This document shows, one piece after another, positions 54,595 to 64,000 of a stretch of DNA of 64,000 bases. The translations under genes were made by a program, and so were the position numbers. Every line of letters begins with the position of its first letter. Within the stretch, counting starts at the first letter, position 1. Below the pieces are notes generated by a model, which worked only from the letters and a program-made list of their open reading frames with translations, was not told the origin of the DNA and made no database searches. Source of the stretch: Daucus carota subsp. sativus (taxonomy: Eukaryota > Streptophyta > Magnoliopsida > Apiales > Apiaceae); assembly GCF_001625215.2 (NCBI RefSeq), contig NC_030384.2, forward strand, positions 45,170,390 to 45,234,389, written 5' to 3'.

Positions 54595-55732
54595 TATACT
54601 TATATAAAGGAGAAGCGAGGGGCGTGTAGGTGGCGCCTCTCAGATAACTCCGTTCTATTTTTCTAATTTTCCAGAATTTTTGGATGAAAGATATAAAAAA
54701 AATTGTTTCAGATTCATTGATATGGTATATATCTTGGTATAAATTAATCTGATTCTGTTTCAGATTATTTATGGAATATAATAAATTGAAAGCATTAGTC
54801 TGATTTTATTTCAGATTATTTATGGAATATAGTAGCTTGCAAGTTTTTTAATCTGATTCTATTTCAGATTATTTGATTATGGAAAAGAGTAGCGCACAAG
54901 TTTCTCGGCACCTATAAATACCATTATAGGTTGTAGGGTTTTGGATCATCTAAACACAACCTACACTGTCTCTCAATATCACTGTTAAGGGTGTGCATTC
55001 GGTTCGGTTAACCGAAAACCGAACCGAATAACCAAAATAATTTCGGTTCGGTTAATCGAAATTTATATTTCGGTTCGGTTTTCGGTAGCCAAATTTTCAA
55101 TTTTCAGTTATCCGGTTTTTTAACCGCGGTTTCATAGAATTTCAGTTTCGGTTAACCGAAATAAATTTCGATTTCGGTTAACCGAATGCACACCCCTAAT
55201 TACAATAATATATGTTTGTTGGTGATTCTTTTATAATATTTGTTTTGGCCGTCGGACGTATTTGTTGTTGTTTGCAAGCTTACGGTCTGTTTTATTGATG
55301 TCATCAGTCAGTATAGTCGTATGCTTTTTATATGCAGGTAGTGGTGTATATGTCTAAGAAGTAGTGTTTGGAAAAGTTAATGACAATGTTAGTCAAGAAC
55401 AAAACTTTTCCAAAAAAAAAAACACAATTAAAATTAAGATTCGCCGTGCTTTAAATCGTTAATTACATGTAGAAACTTATTATCATTTTTTCACATATAA
55501 ATTATAGTCCAATTTTGCAATTTTAAAAATTAATATTGGTATTGCATCGAGATGTTTATAATATAAAATTTATTTTATTTTATAAATATTAATTTTGAAT
55601 CAATAATATAATTTTTATAAGTCGCCGCAAATTGATTCTATTCTATAAATATTAATTTTGAATCATTAATGTAATTTTTATAGGCCGCCGCAACGCGCGG
55701 ATTCTCAACTAAACCTCTTCTGGAATTATAAC
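54595..55732. mobile_element. Helitron-like non-autonomous element
   Basis: The left part reads tatataaaggagaagcgagg and the right part gccgccgcaacgcgcggatt followed by ctcaactaa. That is a short GC hairpin a few bases before a CTRR-like end, resembling plant Helitron termini. Inside are degenerate tandem units around tctgattctatttcagatta (54700-54890) and a 62-bp-type repeat ending ataatttttataagtcgccg (about 55560-55690). The exact TC start and the expected A/T flanks are not certain. A palindromic MITE is nested at 54986-55199. Confidence 0.45.
54986..55199. mobile_element. Palindromic hAT-like MITE
   Basis: The ends TTAAGGGTGTGCATTCGGTT and TTAGGGGTGTGCATTCGGTT (complement) are inverted repeats, and the arms continue with repeated TTCGGTTAACCG motifs. 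The whole 214 bp can fold on itself. The TAGGG(G)TGT ends resemble those at 28509-29798. No convincing 8-bp duplication is visible. Confidence 0.7.
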
Positions 55733-56487
55733 TGGAGGCCTCTGACATAACCTGGAACAAGGCTATACCTCAGGAATTCGTTATACATGATTTGTAGGAA
55801 TTTTTTTTAGTTTATTTGTTAAGTTTAAACTTATTTTATTCCTGCAATCCACGTAAGCGCCATGTCACCTGAACTTAACAGAAAAAGTTAACTTTAACGT
55901 CTTTTTTAATTTGATTTAACGGCATGAAACCGTTAGTCTGTTGAGTGGTTTATGTGAGACCAAAAATTTCACAGTGATGCGGATGATACATTGGGGTGGA
56001 ATAAGTGATCCATATGATAATTAACCCATTTAAAATATACACACAAGTGTGTGTTATTTTAGTTTCCGATGAAACATTTTCAATTGAAAATTGATGATTT
56101 AGTCACTTCTGAATTTTATTTTCCCTTTCTCGTATTTAACTTATAAATATTCATATTTTATATTTACACGATATTCCACCGAAGATATATTTTTTTTGGT
56201 TACTCATTACTTCTCCGTCTACAATATAAATATTCAACCACTAAAATATAAATAAAAATCTAAATAACTTAATTCTAAAAATAATAATAATTTATATGTT
56301 ATTTTATTAGAAGATTAGAAGATTAATGTTATTGTTAAATAAAATATATTAAATTATTAAATTATGTTATTCTAAATATAAATACATTGATTATTGGAGA
56401 TTATATAAATACAAAGATAATCACACAGAGAGACCTATTTGAGGACATTCAACTCATGTTCAATACAAAATGTAGTAGTTTGGAATT

Positions 56488-57929
56488 GGGAAAATAGATT
56501 TTTTTGCCATTCAACTTATTATTTGTTTAGAAATCTATCACTGAATTATAATTTATTTTTTTTTACCACTAATGTTAGGTTCGGATTTTTTTTGTCACTA
56601 ACGTTAGGTTCGGATTTGATTATTAACACCATGTTCTTCTTTTTGGAGTTAATTGCATTTGGCACCTCTTTGGTTTCAGCATGTTGCACATTGCACCTAA
56701 TAGTTTTGGAATAAACACTATGCAGCCCTTTACTTTTAACCCGTAGACACTTTGCACCCTTTCCGTTATCTTCTGCCGTTACCGTTAATTTTGTAGGGGC
56801 ATTTTAGGAAATTTTATTATATTTAATTAAAATCAGACCTTTATTTAAATTTTCCGACCATCCAAATGATATTTTTCGAAAATCTATTTTGCGGTAGTCT
56901 GCAATATAATGGTAATTTGTGTCTATATCTTTATATGTAGTACTCCATATGTGTCCTAGGTAGTTTATCCTAGAGGACGAGAGTGCGGATTTTTTTACTC
57001 AGAAAGGAAATCTCAAAATTAACTTATGGAACTATATTTATAAAAAGTGGGAACCTTAAAATACGTGACAAGTAGTGGTAAAGAACTATAAAGTCAAGTG
57101 ATACTATATTTTTGTGGAGTCTTAAAATAATTTACTCCCTCCGTCCCATTTTAACTGATGTTTGATTTTTTGACACGTATATTGAGGTGTAAAAAAATAG
57201 TATCTACGCTTAATAAAAAGATTTAATTCTTATATCAAATAAAAGTTTAGATTCTAAACTTTTATTTGATATAAATTTTATAAACAATAAGTATGTTTAG
57301 ATGTGATTTTTTTAACACCTTAAAATACGTGTAAAAAAGTCAAAAGCAGTTAAAATGGGACGGAGGGAGTATAAAATTAAAGGTAAACTCTCGTACTTCA
57401 AGGTAAACTAGCTAGGGGACATATAGATGATTGTATATAATGTTATAGACACATATCATATCAACATAATATTGCAGACTATCATTATGTTTTTATAATG
57501 CTAAAAAAATAACATATTGTTAATAATTAAATCAAAACATAACGTTAGTGGCAAAAAAAGAAATCCAACGTTTTTTTAAAGAAAACAAACCAACATTAAA
57601 TTTTATTCAGAAAAAATAAAATAAAATAATTTTTGAAATTTTTTGGAGTCTCAAAATGTGTGTCCAACTCTCGTCCTCCAAGGTAAACTACCTAGGACAC
57701 TACATATAAAGATATAGACACATATTAGATCGTCATTATATTGCAGACTAACACTATATTTTAATAATGCTAAAAAAATAACATAGTGTTAATAATCAAA
57801 TCCGAACCTAACGTTAGTGACAAAAAAAAGTCCGAACCTAACATCAGTGACAAAAAAGAAAAAAATTATAGTTCAGTGGTAGGTTTCTAAACAAATAATA
57901 AGTTGGGTGGCAAAAAAATCTATTTTCCC
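56488..57929. mobile_element. Mutator-like non-autonomous element, copy 2 (with nested MITE)
   Basis: It has the same terminal sequence and internal order as 30153-31364, but inverted relative to it. The flanking nonamers tttggaatt (56479-56487) and tttagaatt (57930-57938) match at 8 of 9 positions. It is 1,442 bp as seen and about 1,205 bp without the Stowaway-like insertion at 57135-57369, close to the 1,212 bp of copy 1. No transposase frame was seen. Confidence 0.88.
57135..57369. mobile_element. Stowaway-like MITE nested in the Mutator-like copy 2
   Basis: The ends CTCCCTCCGTCCCATTTTAA and its complement are flanked by TA at 57133-57134 and 57370-57371. The matching place in copy 1 (around 30705-30725) has a single uninterrupted site, aaaataatttataaaac on the other strand. 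This confirms both the insertion and the TA duplication. Confidence 0.95.
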
Positions 57930-58007
57930 TTTAGAATTTATCATATTAAAGTTTATTTATGAACACAAGCCTGTCTCTATCTCGTTTTTCTCTGGAATAC
58001 AGATTTA

Positions 58008-58242
58008 GGGGCCGTCTGGACAAACATAAAAGAAGTGACTTCTTACTTAAACTAAAAAAAGTGCAGCAGAAAAAAAAATGCAGCAGAAGTGATGGGGCCG
58101 TCTGGGCAAACTTAAAAGAATGTTTGGAAAAGAAGAAGCTGTGAGAAAGGAGTTAGGATTCTTAACTTTTTAAAAGTGCTTCCGCTTCTTTAGGCAAATG
58201 AGTCAAGAAAACCAGAAACGCTTCTCGTAAACAAACATGCCC
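58008..58242. mobile_element. MITE-like element just upstream of the dehydrin gene
   Basis: It begins ggggccgtctggacaaacat, and a second copy of that start (ggggccgtctgggcaaactt) lies at 58094. The right end reads cgtaaacaaacatgccc. It resembles 27841-28106 in its ends and in having a doubled start. It stops about 190 bp before the dehydrin ATG. Confidence 0.5.
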
Positions 58243-58387
58243 TTGGTAACAAAAAGAGAATGCATGGTATGCTATGACTTTCCTCTTTCAGGACGCGGTG
58301 ATTGGCATGAATACTCGGACAATGAGCAGTCAAGATTTATTTACCCTCTCTCTCTCCCTTCACTTCCCTCTTTCATGTTGTTATAAT

Positions 58388-58397
58388 TTATAAATCC
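58388..58397 (+). promoter_or_regulatory. Putative TATA box of the dehydrin gene
   Basis: The sequence tttataaatc lies about 40-45 bp before the ATG at 58435, downstream of a CT-rich stretch. A leader of roughly 15 nucleotides would follow. I saw no obvious ACGTG-type ABA element in the 190 bp before the ATG. Confidence 0.4.
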
Positions 58398-58434
58398 TCT
58401 GCACCCTTCTTCCATTTTACTAATTCAATCAGAA

Positions 58435-58707
58435 ATGTCGAACATTATTCACAAAGTAGAGGAAAAGCTCGGCTTAGGAGGGGACCATAAGGATGGTAAG
58501 CACCACGATGATCACAAAAAGAGTGAACACAAAGAAGGCATTGTCGACAAAGTGAAGGACAAGGTCCACGGCGATAAAAGCGGCGATCATCATGGTCATG
58601 GACATGGTCATGGTCACGGAGATGGCAAAAAGAAGGACAAGAAGAAAAAGAAGCATGAGGACGGTCACAAGCACGGTGACAGCAGCAGCGGTAGCGACAG
58701 CGATTAA
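58435..58707 (+). CDS. KS-type dehydrin, histidine-rich (HIRD11-like)
   Basis: Small, disordered, stress-related hydrophilic protein; relatives protect membranes and enzymes in cold or drought and bind metals. A single exon encodes 90 residues starting MSNIIHKVEEKLGLGG. One K-segment-like stretch, EHKEGIVDKVKDKVHG (residues 31-46), is followed by a His/Gly run (52-62), a Lys-rich run (65-73) and a terminal Ser tract SSSGSDSD (83-90). K before S defines the KS type. Sixteen of 90 residues are His, supporting metal binding by analogy with Arabidopsis HIRD11 (98 residues). There is no signal peptide. It stands alone between a transposon block and VAPYRIN. Confidence 0.9.
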   Translation: MSNIIHKVEEKLGLGGDHKDGKHHDDHKKSEHKEGIVDKVKDKVHGDKSGDHHGHGHGHGHGDGKKKDKKKKKHEDGHKHGDSSSGSDSD

Positions 58708-60488
58708 TTGATAGCTTAATTACTGAGATTGCATTTTCCCTTTGTTTATCTAATTTATCATGTTTTATCAAATGTGGTAGCTCATGTTATCTACTTACTA
58801 AATTCATACATAATAATGAATTAAATGGAATCTAATTTGTGTATAATCTGTGGTTATGGTTTTTTTTTAACAAGAGTTCGTACGCACTTTGGACAAGTTT
58901 AGGTTTAGTTCAGAATTGATACTCACATGCAGCTGTACGAGTATCCTTTCCCGGCAATGTTATATGAGTAGTGCAGAGAACCCGAAATGTGTCCCAAATA
59001 ACTCGGCGTCGGTGAAGTGACAATTTGGGATGTTTTGGTTAGTGTTATGATGTGAATGAATGGAGTTCATTATTAATGAAATTGTAGCATAACACATGAT
59101 TTAATTTAGGCGCTCTAGCATTTTTCATATGATATAGATGTGAAAGTTAAATTATTATATATTCTGGATTTTTCAAAGATACCGATTATAACCTGGATCT
59201 TATACATCTACTGGAGTTCGACAGACTGAATTCTAGACCTTGACACCGAGACAGATATATAGGACAGGGTAGGGCGCTAGCCGCTAGGCGATGATAAAGA
59301 CATATTCTGTTTGTAAGAACGTGGCATCTAAATTTGAGAGCAATTATGCTATTATGGTCAATTTTGTTAGAAGACAAAAGATCCTAATCACAACTGGTCC
59401 GTCTGTCTGGAACACGGTAATGGTCCCCGGATCAAGTCTCACATTCCAGGACTAAATAAAAGTTACTGGTTTATCTAGTATTACTGTCCATTTTGATGGG
59501 TATACAAAAATTCTAATGTCTTATAACAAAACAGAAAAATTACAGCACTTGCTTGACCATATACATGAAACAGAATTAGCTAGGTACTCACAGCCGGCCG
59601 ATTATTCTGTTTTTCCCATTGTCCTCCAGAGTAAGTAATGGAATATTTTTTTGCCGTGGGGGGTAAATTAACTCGATTACAGTGTTTATAAGATAATATT
59701 ATGCCATAATATGAAAATATCAAACATGTAATTTCTGAGTACTGTTGTCATTTTTCTGGCAACTTAGGTAAGCCTTAACTTAACACTAAGTAAAGGCCGA
59801 GTGGGAGACTTTAGGCATGTTGACTTCAGTATTTACAATGCTTAGTCCTCCTAAGAACGCGACAGTGCTATCTGCTTATATGCTGATGACCTGAAATAAC
59901 AATTAAAAAGTGTTATTCGTTGATCATATATAGCTTGCCATATGTTGGGGAGGTATCTGGATGGTTTTTGGCTGATACACACAAATGCAGGGTTGCCAGT
60001 TGTTCAGGTTTAAGGTTTTTGTTTAGTTTACCAAGCAATTAACAGCTGCAGAACTTTATGCAGAAATGAAATGCGCCAGATATATGTTTCGGAACATTTA
60101 ACATATAAAATTAACAAACTAGGGATCAAATTAGTATAAACATTAATCAAATATACATGTCTATTGGCGAAACTTGTATTGAACAACGTTTCAACAAGTG
60201 TTCATAATTATTCTAAAAGGACTAGTAGCATATAATCTGTTGCAAGTCGGCCGCCGGATAGAACAAGTCTAGCATAGTTAAACCTTGTGGGAAAACCTTG
60301 TTTCTGCCGGCCATTCTTTTTCTCCTATTATATTTACCATAATTACCTCACCTTTCCATCAACTTAATTCCTTCACTGATTCTCTCTTCACGCCTTTTGT
60401 TCTTCCTCCAGCAAACAACACAAGTCCCCTCTTACTTTCATTCGTAAAAAATAGCTTAGAATTAAATCTACTGTAATTGATCAACATA
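58708..60488. other. Dehydrin-VAPYRIN spacer and VAPYRIN promoter
   Basis: No gene or bounded repeat could be supported in this 1.8 kb. The last 200 bp (from about 60290) are pyrimidine-rich and probably contain the VAPYRIN leader. Confidence 0.5.
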
Positions 60489-62114
60489 ATGGATAGACTC
60501 ATAAGCTTGGAACCATCAAACCTTGTGGCAATCAGAATCAGGAAGGGCCAGAGATGTTACGGTGAGCTGACTCTGCGTAATGTTATGCACACCATGCCCG
60601 TGGCATTTCGCCTACAGCCAATGGACAGAAATCATTACACTGTTCGTCCACAATCTGGTATTATATCTCCACTCACTACTGTCACAGTTCAGATTACTTA
60701 TGAATCGCATCAACATTCTGTTCTTCCAGAGTCGTTCCCGTATTGTGATGATTCCTTCTTGTTGCATAGTGTTGTTGTGCCTGGGGCAACGGTTAAGAAC
60801 CCCGCGTCAACTTATGATACTATTCCTAATGAATGGTTTACCACTAGGAAGAAACAGGTGTTTATTGACAGCGGTATACAAGTCATGTTTGTTGGATCTC
60901 CTGTTTTGACTCAACTTGTTAACAATGGTGCTATGGGTGAAATTAGAGATGTGTTAGAAAAAAGTGATTCGGCCTGGAAGGCGGTTGAGTCAGTTGATTC
61001 GGATGGTCAGACTTTACTTCATTTGGCCATTAGTAAAAATAGGCCTGATCTAGTCCAGCTTCTGCTGGAGTTCGAGCCAAACGTTGAGGTTTCAAGTGGC
61101 TCTGGCTCGACTCCGCTTGAGGCTGCAGTTGCATTAGGAGAGACTCTGATTGTTGAGCTCTTGTTGGCTCATCATGCTAATGTGGAAAGATCAGAGGCAT
61201 CCTCATGGGGTCCGATTCATTATGCAGCTGGTGGCGGATACCTGGAGATTTTAAAGCTTCTTTTGCTCAAGAATGCTGATGTCAACGCGCTTACTAAAGA
61301 TGGTAACACCGCTCTACACATAGCTGTTGAGGAGAGGCGAAGGGATTGCGCGAGGCAGTTGCTGACAAATGGTGCAAGAACTGATATTTGTAACTCTGGT
61401 GATGGTGATACGCCTCTACATATTGCAGCAGCATTAGCAGATGATCATATGATTAAGCTATTACTCCAGAAGGGGGCTAACAAAGATATCCGTAATAAAG
61501 TTGGTAAAACTGCTTATGATGTTGCGGCAGAACACGGGCACAGCAGGCTATATGATGCACTCCGCCTAGGGGAGAGCTTAAGTATAGCTGCCCGAAAAGG
61601 TGAAGTGAGGACAATGCAGAGGCTCCTCGAAAATGGGGCCTTGATAAATGGCCGTGATCAGCATGGTTGGACGGTGCTGCACCGGGCCTCGTTTAAAGGA
61701 CACCTTGATGCAGTTCGGATATTAATTGAAAAGGGAATTGACATTAATGCAAAAGACGTGGATGGTTACACTGCATTGCACTGTGCTGTTGAGTCCGGAC
61801 ATGTTGAGGTCATTGAATTGCTGGTAAAGAAAGGCGCTGAGGTTGAATCAAAGACTAATAAGGGTGTTACTGCAATCCAAATTGCAGAGTCTCTGAACTA
61901 TTCGGGGATTACTAGGATTTTGGTTTACGGAGGTGCCACAAAAGATGGTTCATCAGTGAAAAAGTATGGTTTGCCTCCTACTTCACTAGTCTCCTTCGGA
62001 AAGGGAAAAGGGGTCAAAGAAATCATGGACGTCGCAGTTAAGAAGAAAAAAGCAACGCACCCCAGGAATGTTCGGGGTAGCTATGATCGGACTAGAACAA
62101 TGGCCGTTATATAG
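60489..62114 (+). CDS. VPY: VAPYRIN (MSP domain plus ankyrin repeats)
   Basis: Protein needed for intracellular accommodation of arbuscular mycorrhizal fungi (and rhizobia in legumes), acting on small mobile compartments in host cells. One uninterrupted exon encodes 541 residues, the same length I remember for the Medicago protein. Residues 1-130 form an MSP/VAP-like domain ([41 protein letters not shown]). A linker contains [20 protein letters not shown]. About nine ankyrin repeats follow from about 165 to 485, for example [40 protein letters not shown] and [20 protein letters not shown]. The basic C terminus ends [16 protein letters not shown] 60489 was chosen because MDRL is the conserved N terminus and no in-frame ATG lies closely upstream. 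The frame is fully intact. Confidence 0.96.
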   Translation: MDRLISLEPSNLVAIRIRKGQRCYGELTLRNVMHTMPVAFRLQPMDRNHYTVRPQSGIISPLTTVTVQITYESHQHSVLPESFPYCDDSFLLHSVVVPGATVKNPASTYDTIPNEWFTTRKKQVFIDSGIQVMFVGSPVLTQLVNNGAMGEIRDVLEKSDSAWKAVESVDSDGQTLLHLAISKNRPDLVQLLLEFEPNVEVSSGSGSTPLEAAVALGETLIVELLLAHHANVERSEASSWGPIHYAAGGGYLEILKLLLLKNADVNALTKDGNTALHIAVEERRRDCARQLLTNGARTDICNSGDGDTPLHIAAALADDHMIKLLLQKGANKDIRNKVGKTAYDVAAEHGHSRLYDALRLGESLSIAARKGEVRTMQRLLENGALINGRDQHGWTVLHRASFKGHLDAVRILIEKGIDINAKDVDGYTALHCAVESGHVEVIELLVKKGAEVESKTNKGVTAIQIAESLNYSGITRILVYGGATKDGSSVKKYGLPPTSLVSFGKGKGVKEIMDVAVKKKKATHPRNVRGSYDRTRTMAVI

Positions 62115-62806
62115 CTAAGGTAGCTGCAGTAATTCTGAAAACAATGAGGTTTGAGCTTAGGTTCTTTAATAACCAGTGAGCTTAGTACTTGCATTATTCT
62201 TTTACTTAGCTTGAAAATGCCAAACAAGATTGGAGTCATTAAAAAGTAATGTATGTTTATTTCTGGTATCATATACCTGTAAAGATTTTGCATAATCCTT
62301 CAAGTTCAAATACACTTCAGTCTGTTTTTTGCTAGTTGGTTTTTCCCAGCCTCGCGCTAAATGAAAATGTTCTGTAGCTGAGGAGATGCATGGTATGATT
62401 CTGTAAGATTTTTATTCAGATTATACAGTGTTGGCTGTTTAAAAAAGTCTCAAATGCTTCTTTCATCAGTAGATCAGATTGTGAAATATTTGGATTGTTA
62501 GAGTTTTCTTTAGCTAATATTGATTGTTAAGTTCAAGGCAGATCCTCTGTTGTTTTCACTAGTAAGACTGACGAGAACAACAAATACAGGCGAATAATTC
62601 AATGCAAACCAATTCTTTATAACGCTTTCTACGTCTGTCTTGACAACTTTGGTACCGAAATGTTGTTATTGTTGCGTCTCTGTATCCTTTCATGTATGAT
62701 CAGAGTTTTTGATTTGGATATGATGTAGATGCAATCTCGATAATTAATTAATCAAATACACTCTCTCGTCACGTAACGCAAGTACGAAACAGAATTAACT
62801 TTATTT

Positions 62807-62944
62807 TTTTTTTGACAAATATGGCTTATAGCCTTACAAGTGAGTATCTGTTCTAAGATATTCTCGAGATGAGCCAGGGTCGAACCCAAGACCCTGGGAC
62901 GACAGAGGATAAGCCCTTAACCACTGGGCTATCCAACCGTGCTC
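62807..62944 (-). mobile_element. tRNA-derived SINE, intact copy
   Basis: On the minus strand it reads GAGCACGGTTGGATAGCCCA, then GTGGTTAAGGG (A-box region) and GGGTTCGACCCTGG (B box), and ends TTGTCAAAAAAAAA. A perfect 16-bp target duplication, agaattaactttattt, is at 62791-62806 and 62945-62960. It is the best-preserved of three copies in the window. Confidence 0.95.
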
Positions 62945-62960
62945 AGAATTAACTTTATTT

Positions 62961-64000
62961 AGGCAAAGCTGAGGCGAGCCCTTGGGTTTTCTTTTTTTAA
63001 CCTACATGCTACAACTGACAAAGATAAGTTGCGTATGGTCCAGTCGGCCTAGCAGTTGGCCCAAGAAGATAAACCAAGGAGTAATGATTTCTCCTGTAGT
63101 TTTTACATATGCTTCTTAAGATCCTGCAAAAATATTGAAACTACCGTGTGATCACTATTTATTTAATAATAATTATCAATTTTGATATCACTTAGTGTAC
63201 CGTTTAACGTACATTAATTTTATATTATATTAATTAATAATTTTTCCGCTTTAAATTGTGAGAATTTAATATTTCTTTCTAATCTTTCTTCCCGTACTAA
63301 TAAAATTAATTTTTTTGCCCAATATTAATAAATTTATTTAGCTGATTATATCAAAAGACAATTCCATGACGAGGACGTGGGACTTTTTGAGAGAGATTTC
63401 ACCGCATTGTCAAACACCTCCTCATCGGTCTCAGCTCGCAAGTCCCAACAAATGGTTCATGCAAATAGAGTAGTTCGGTCGTAATTAACTCAACTTGGTC
63501 GTGGGCTCCCTTACAGAACTAACCAGTTTGAACGTAAAGTTTTCAAAACTAACCAGGTTACGTTCAGCTTTTCAAAACTAACCAGCCTAAATATAAAAAC
63601 TCGGGCGACCCAAGTTAGTTTTCTTTGACAGTAAAGGTCGCCCCTGCCAAGGACGACCTCCATTGCAACTTTTCTTGGAGTACAGGTCGCCCCTACCAAG
63701 GGCGACCCATGTAGACTCATATTAATACAACCACTCTATCCCAGGCCCAGCTTGTTTAGCATCGAGTCATCAACTTAGTTATTAGTACTCTCTCCCTTGC
63801 ATGAATAGTTATTCGAATTAGTACTCTCTCCCTTGCATGAATGTGACACTGATCCTCCTCCTATCATTTTTTTTAAGACTTTTTTAAAATAAAAATTTAA
63901 CTATCAAAATTTTGTTCAAAAAAAATAATTTAAAAATAGGTTATGATTATATTTTATAAAATATTAAAACACATGTCACCGAATAATAAACGTATAGAAT
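62961..64000. other. Terminal intergenic DNA with short repeats
   Basis: Contains three aactaaccag motifs (63514-63590) and two 23-bp self-complementary units (63636-63658 and 63685-63707). Near 63782-63842 a 25-bp direct duplication reads ttagtactctctcccttgca onward. No supportable gene was found. Confidence 0.5.
63636..63707. repeat. Two self-complementary GGTCGCCC units
   Basis: Units at 63636-63658 (ggtcgcccctgccaaggacg onward) and 63685-63707 (ggtcgcccctaccaagggcg onward) are 49 bp apart. Each can form a short hairpin with GGTCGCCC paired to GGGCGACC, with one mismatch in the first. A related cgggcgaccc lies at 63602. Confidence 0.7.

Noticed and set aside
60255-60275. CTTGTTC-like sequence in the VAPYRIN promoter resembling a mycorrhiza CTTC element
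   Set aside because: A single short degenerate match, expected by chance in this amount of DNA.

Overview
This is a nuclear chromosome segment of a land plant, most likely a core eudicot. It is AT-rich. Genes are split by GT-AG introns, intergenic space is full of short non-autonomous transposons, and the proteins match plant families. A full-length VAPYRIN gene suggests a host of arbuscular mycorrhiza, because Brassicaceae lack this gene. I cannot name the species from sequence alone.

Layout. 1-1390: last exon of a plus-strand gene that begins left of the window, plus two Stowaway-like MITEs. 2422-7470 (minus): vacuolar cationic amino acid transporter of the CAT4 type, 14 coding exons. 7.5-10 kb: shared upstream region with a gag-pol scrap and a hAT-like MITE. 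10058-16029 (plus): chloroplast zinc metalloprotease EGY2, 10 exons. 16761-18906 (plus): histone methyltransferase SUVR3, 2 exons. 19628-21160 (minus): LOB-domain transcription factor (LBD18/20 type). 22627-26392 (minus): LRR receptor-like pseudokinase of the At3g03770 type. 27-33 kb: transposon-rich block with nested hAT-like, Harbinger-like and Mutator-like elements. 33817-36019 (minus): plant cysteine oxidase (oxygen sensor). 36-41.5 kb: AT-rich, palindromic and repetitive DNA. 41687-45196 (minus): Golgi Qb-SNARE membrin, with a dead LINE in one intron. 46644-53931 (minus): exosome-associated 3'-5' exonuclease RRP6-like 2, 14 exons. 54-58 kb: a second repeat block. 58435-58707 (plus): small KS-type dehydrin. 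60489-62114 (plus): intronless VAPYRIN. 62.1-64 kb: a tRNA-derived SINE and short repeats.

The genes are ordinary, individually expressed plant genes and do not form an operon or dedicated gene cluster. CAT4, SUVR3, LBD and the LRR pseudokinase occur in the same order as I remember for Arabidopsis At3g03720, At3g03750, At3g03760 and At3g03770, so this is an old conserved block. The unusual content lies in the repeats: an insertion proven by an empty paralogous site, a transposon nested in a transposon with both target duplications intact, a perfect 70-bp palindrome, and several SINE insertions. I found no convincing undescribed biological system. Exon boundaries were read by eye from splice sites, reading-frame continuity and family similarity, without transcripts.
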